The notes under the pieces: generated by a model
What the model saw: the letters and a program-made list of their open reading frames with translations, nothing else
What the model was told of the DNA's origin: nothing
Databases searched by the model: none
Shown here: one piece after another, positions 63,187 through 64,000 of the stretch
Numbering within the stretch: position 1 is the first letter of the stretch
Layout: every line of letters begins with the position of its first letter
From: Pomacea canaliculata
Taxonomy: Eukaryota; Mollusca; Gastropoda; Architaenioglossa; Ampullariidae
DNA: 64,000 nucleotides
Direction: 5' to 3'
NCBI RefSeq assembly: GCF_003073045.1
Contig: NC_037596.1
Location: 10,785,950-10,849,949 of the forward strand
Translations under genes and position numbers: made by a program

Positions 63187-64000
63187 CTAATCGACATTAC
63201 TTATCGAGGTATCTTGTCCTGACATCTCACAGACGTTTATCTCCTGCCTCTGTGATGAAAGCTGTGTTTTCAAACTTTTTAACAGACGTGCTTCTTCTGC
63301 TTCTCTCCACTTCTCTAGCACGAGGTTGGACGTGTACAGAAAGGGATTGAGGGACGCATTCAAAGGCAGCACGAAGATGACCATGAATACGCTGACCTCA
63401 CCCGGAACTGGGATTCCCAAACTTGCCATGATGCTGACCATTCCAACTGGAAACCAGCACAGGAAGTCAGACACTACGACAGTGGCCAGGCGACGAGCTA
63501 TGATGATATCTTTCGATTTCTTAGTGGTGTTTGCTTTCATTGAATTTACTCGTACTGACCAGTAGATGCAGATCTGACCCACTGCTATGACGATAAAGAG
63601 GGCCATATTGAAGATGATCATAACTCCAAAAGCATAGCTACGGCCTACAAAAAAATTTCTTGTTATCGGAAGCGGAATACAGATGCTATTTTGACTATAA
63701 AACTCCCACTCGGAGAGAAATGGTAATAGAGGAACGGCCGCCAGTATGAACCCAACAATCCAAGCAAGTCCACAAGACCATGAGGCCGACCAGCTCTCAA
63801 AGTGGAACTTGCTAAACGGAAAGCGGAGAACGATAAAACGGTCGATGGTTATGAGACAGATAATCAAGGCCGACACCTCGCTGGACATGAGAGACACAAA
63901 GCCGGCCACTTTGCACGTCGTGCTGACTTTCCACTGGACATCGTTCCACAAGTAGGTGGAGCGGTAAGTTTCATCCGCACCCCCAACAATTGCCAGATAA
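63187..64000 (-). CDS. Receptor A5: C-terminal 7TM part of a type II GRL101-like receptor, 5' part outside window
   Basis: A frame enters from the right edge in the TM2-TM3 region (LAIVGGADETYRSTYLWND) and is open to the stop at 63187, about 270 codons. It contains the TM3 end with DRF, the second extracellular loop with SQNSICIPLP, CWFP in TM6 and NPFLY in TM7; the tail ends ISNVD. It is closest to A4, sharing SMKANTTKKSKD and ASLGIPVPGEVS, so it belongs to the type II set. No frameshift is visible in this part. By pattern, a B-type partner should lie beyond the window about 4-5 kb further right. Confidence 0.9.
   Translation of the reverse strand, partial: YLAIVGGADETYRSTYLWNDVQWKVSTTCKVAGFVSLMSSEVSALIICLITIDRFIVLRFPFSKFHFESWSASWSCGLAWIVGFILAAVPLLPFLSEWEFYSQNSICIPLPITRNFFVGRSYAFGVMIIFNMALFIVIAVGQICIYWSVRVNSMKANTTKKSKDIIIARRLATVVVSDFLCWFPVGMVSIMASLGIPVPGEVSVFMVIFVLPLNASLNPFLYTSNLVLEKWREAEEARLLKSLKTQLSSQRQEINVCEMSGQDTSISNVD

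Overview
The window looks like nuclear DNA of a mollusc, most likely a gastropod. It is AT-rich, with microsatellites, a tRNA-derived SINE, LINE and hAT debris, and TATA-type promoters. Its genes resemble the snail orphan receptor GRL101 (Lymnaea): LDL-receptor class A modules, then leucine-rich repeats, then a rhodopsin-class seven-helix domain. The species cannot be named from sequence alone.

Nearly all coding capacity is one family of about 1,300-residue receptors without visible introns. From the N terminus they carry a signal peptide, two CUB-like segments, an LDLa-like module, a C-type-lectin-like domain (CTLD), four LDLa modules, an LRR block with cysteine caps, and 7TM. There are nine copies of two kinds: five A genes on the minus strand (A1 1-3273, A2 14478-18581, A3 31416-35511, A4 48976-53048, A5 63187-64000) and four B genes on the plus strand (B1 5154-9101, B2 20634-24583, B3 37036-40991, B4 55243-59281). 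They form head-to-head A/B pairs, each sharing a 1.5-2.2 kb divergent promoter region, repeated every 15-18 kb. A1 and A5 are cut by the window edges.

A1-A3 and B1-B3 are close paralogues (type I units). A4, B4 and A5 are a more diverged type II set, and the join lies at about 43.3-43.9 kb. Intergenic DNA is also duplicated, so paralogous flanks show empty sites for unit-specific insertions: a 175-bp MITE and a hAT transposase fragment in unit 1; and in unit 2 a 1.76-kb composite insertion (with a hAT element bearing a perfect 8-bp target duplication), a LINE fragment and a poly-T tract.

Only B1 is fully open. A5 is open as far as visible. The other copies carry about 32 frameshifts of 1-2 bp and no nonsense substitution that I found; this could be assembly indel error or very young decay. 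The most striking pattern is asymmetric. Type I A genes are almost invariant in the CTLD and in TM6-TM7 and keep DRF, CWFP and NPFLY motifs. B genes lack CWxP and differ strongly from each other in the CTLD tail and in TM6-TM7-tail, while their LRR block is nearly identical. I infer a duplicated pair made of one constant and one variable receptor.
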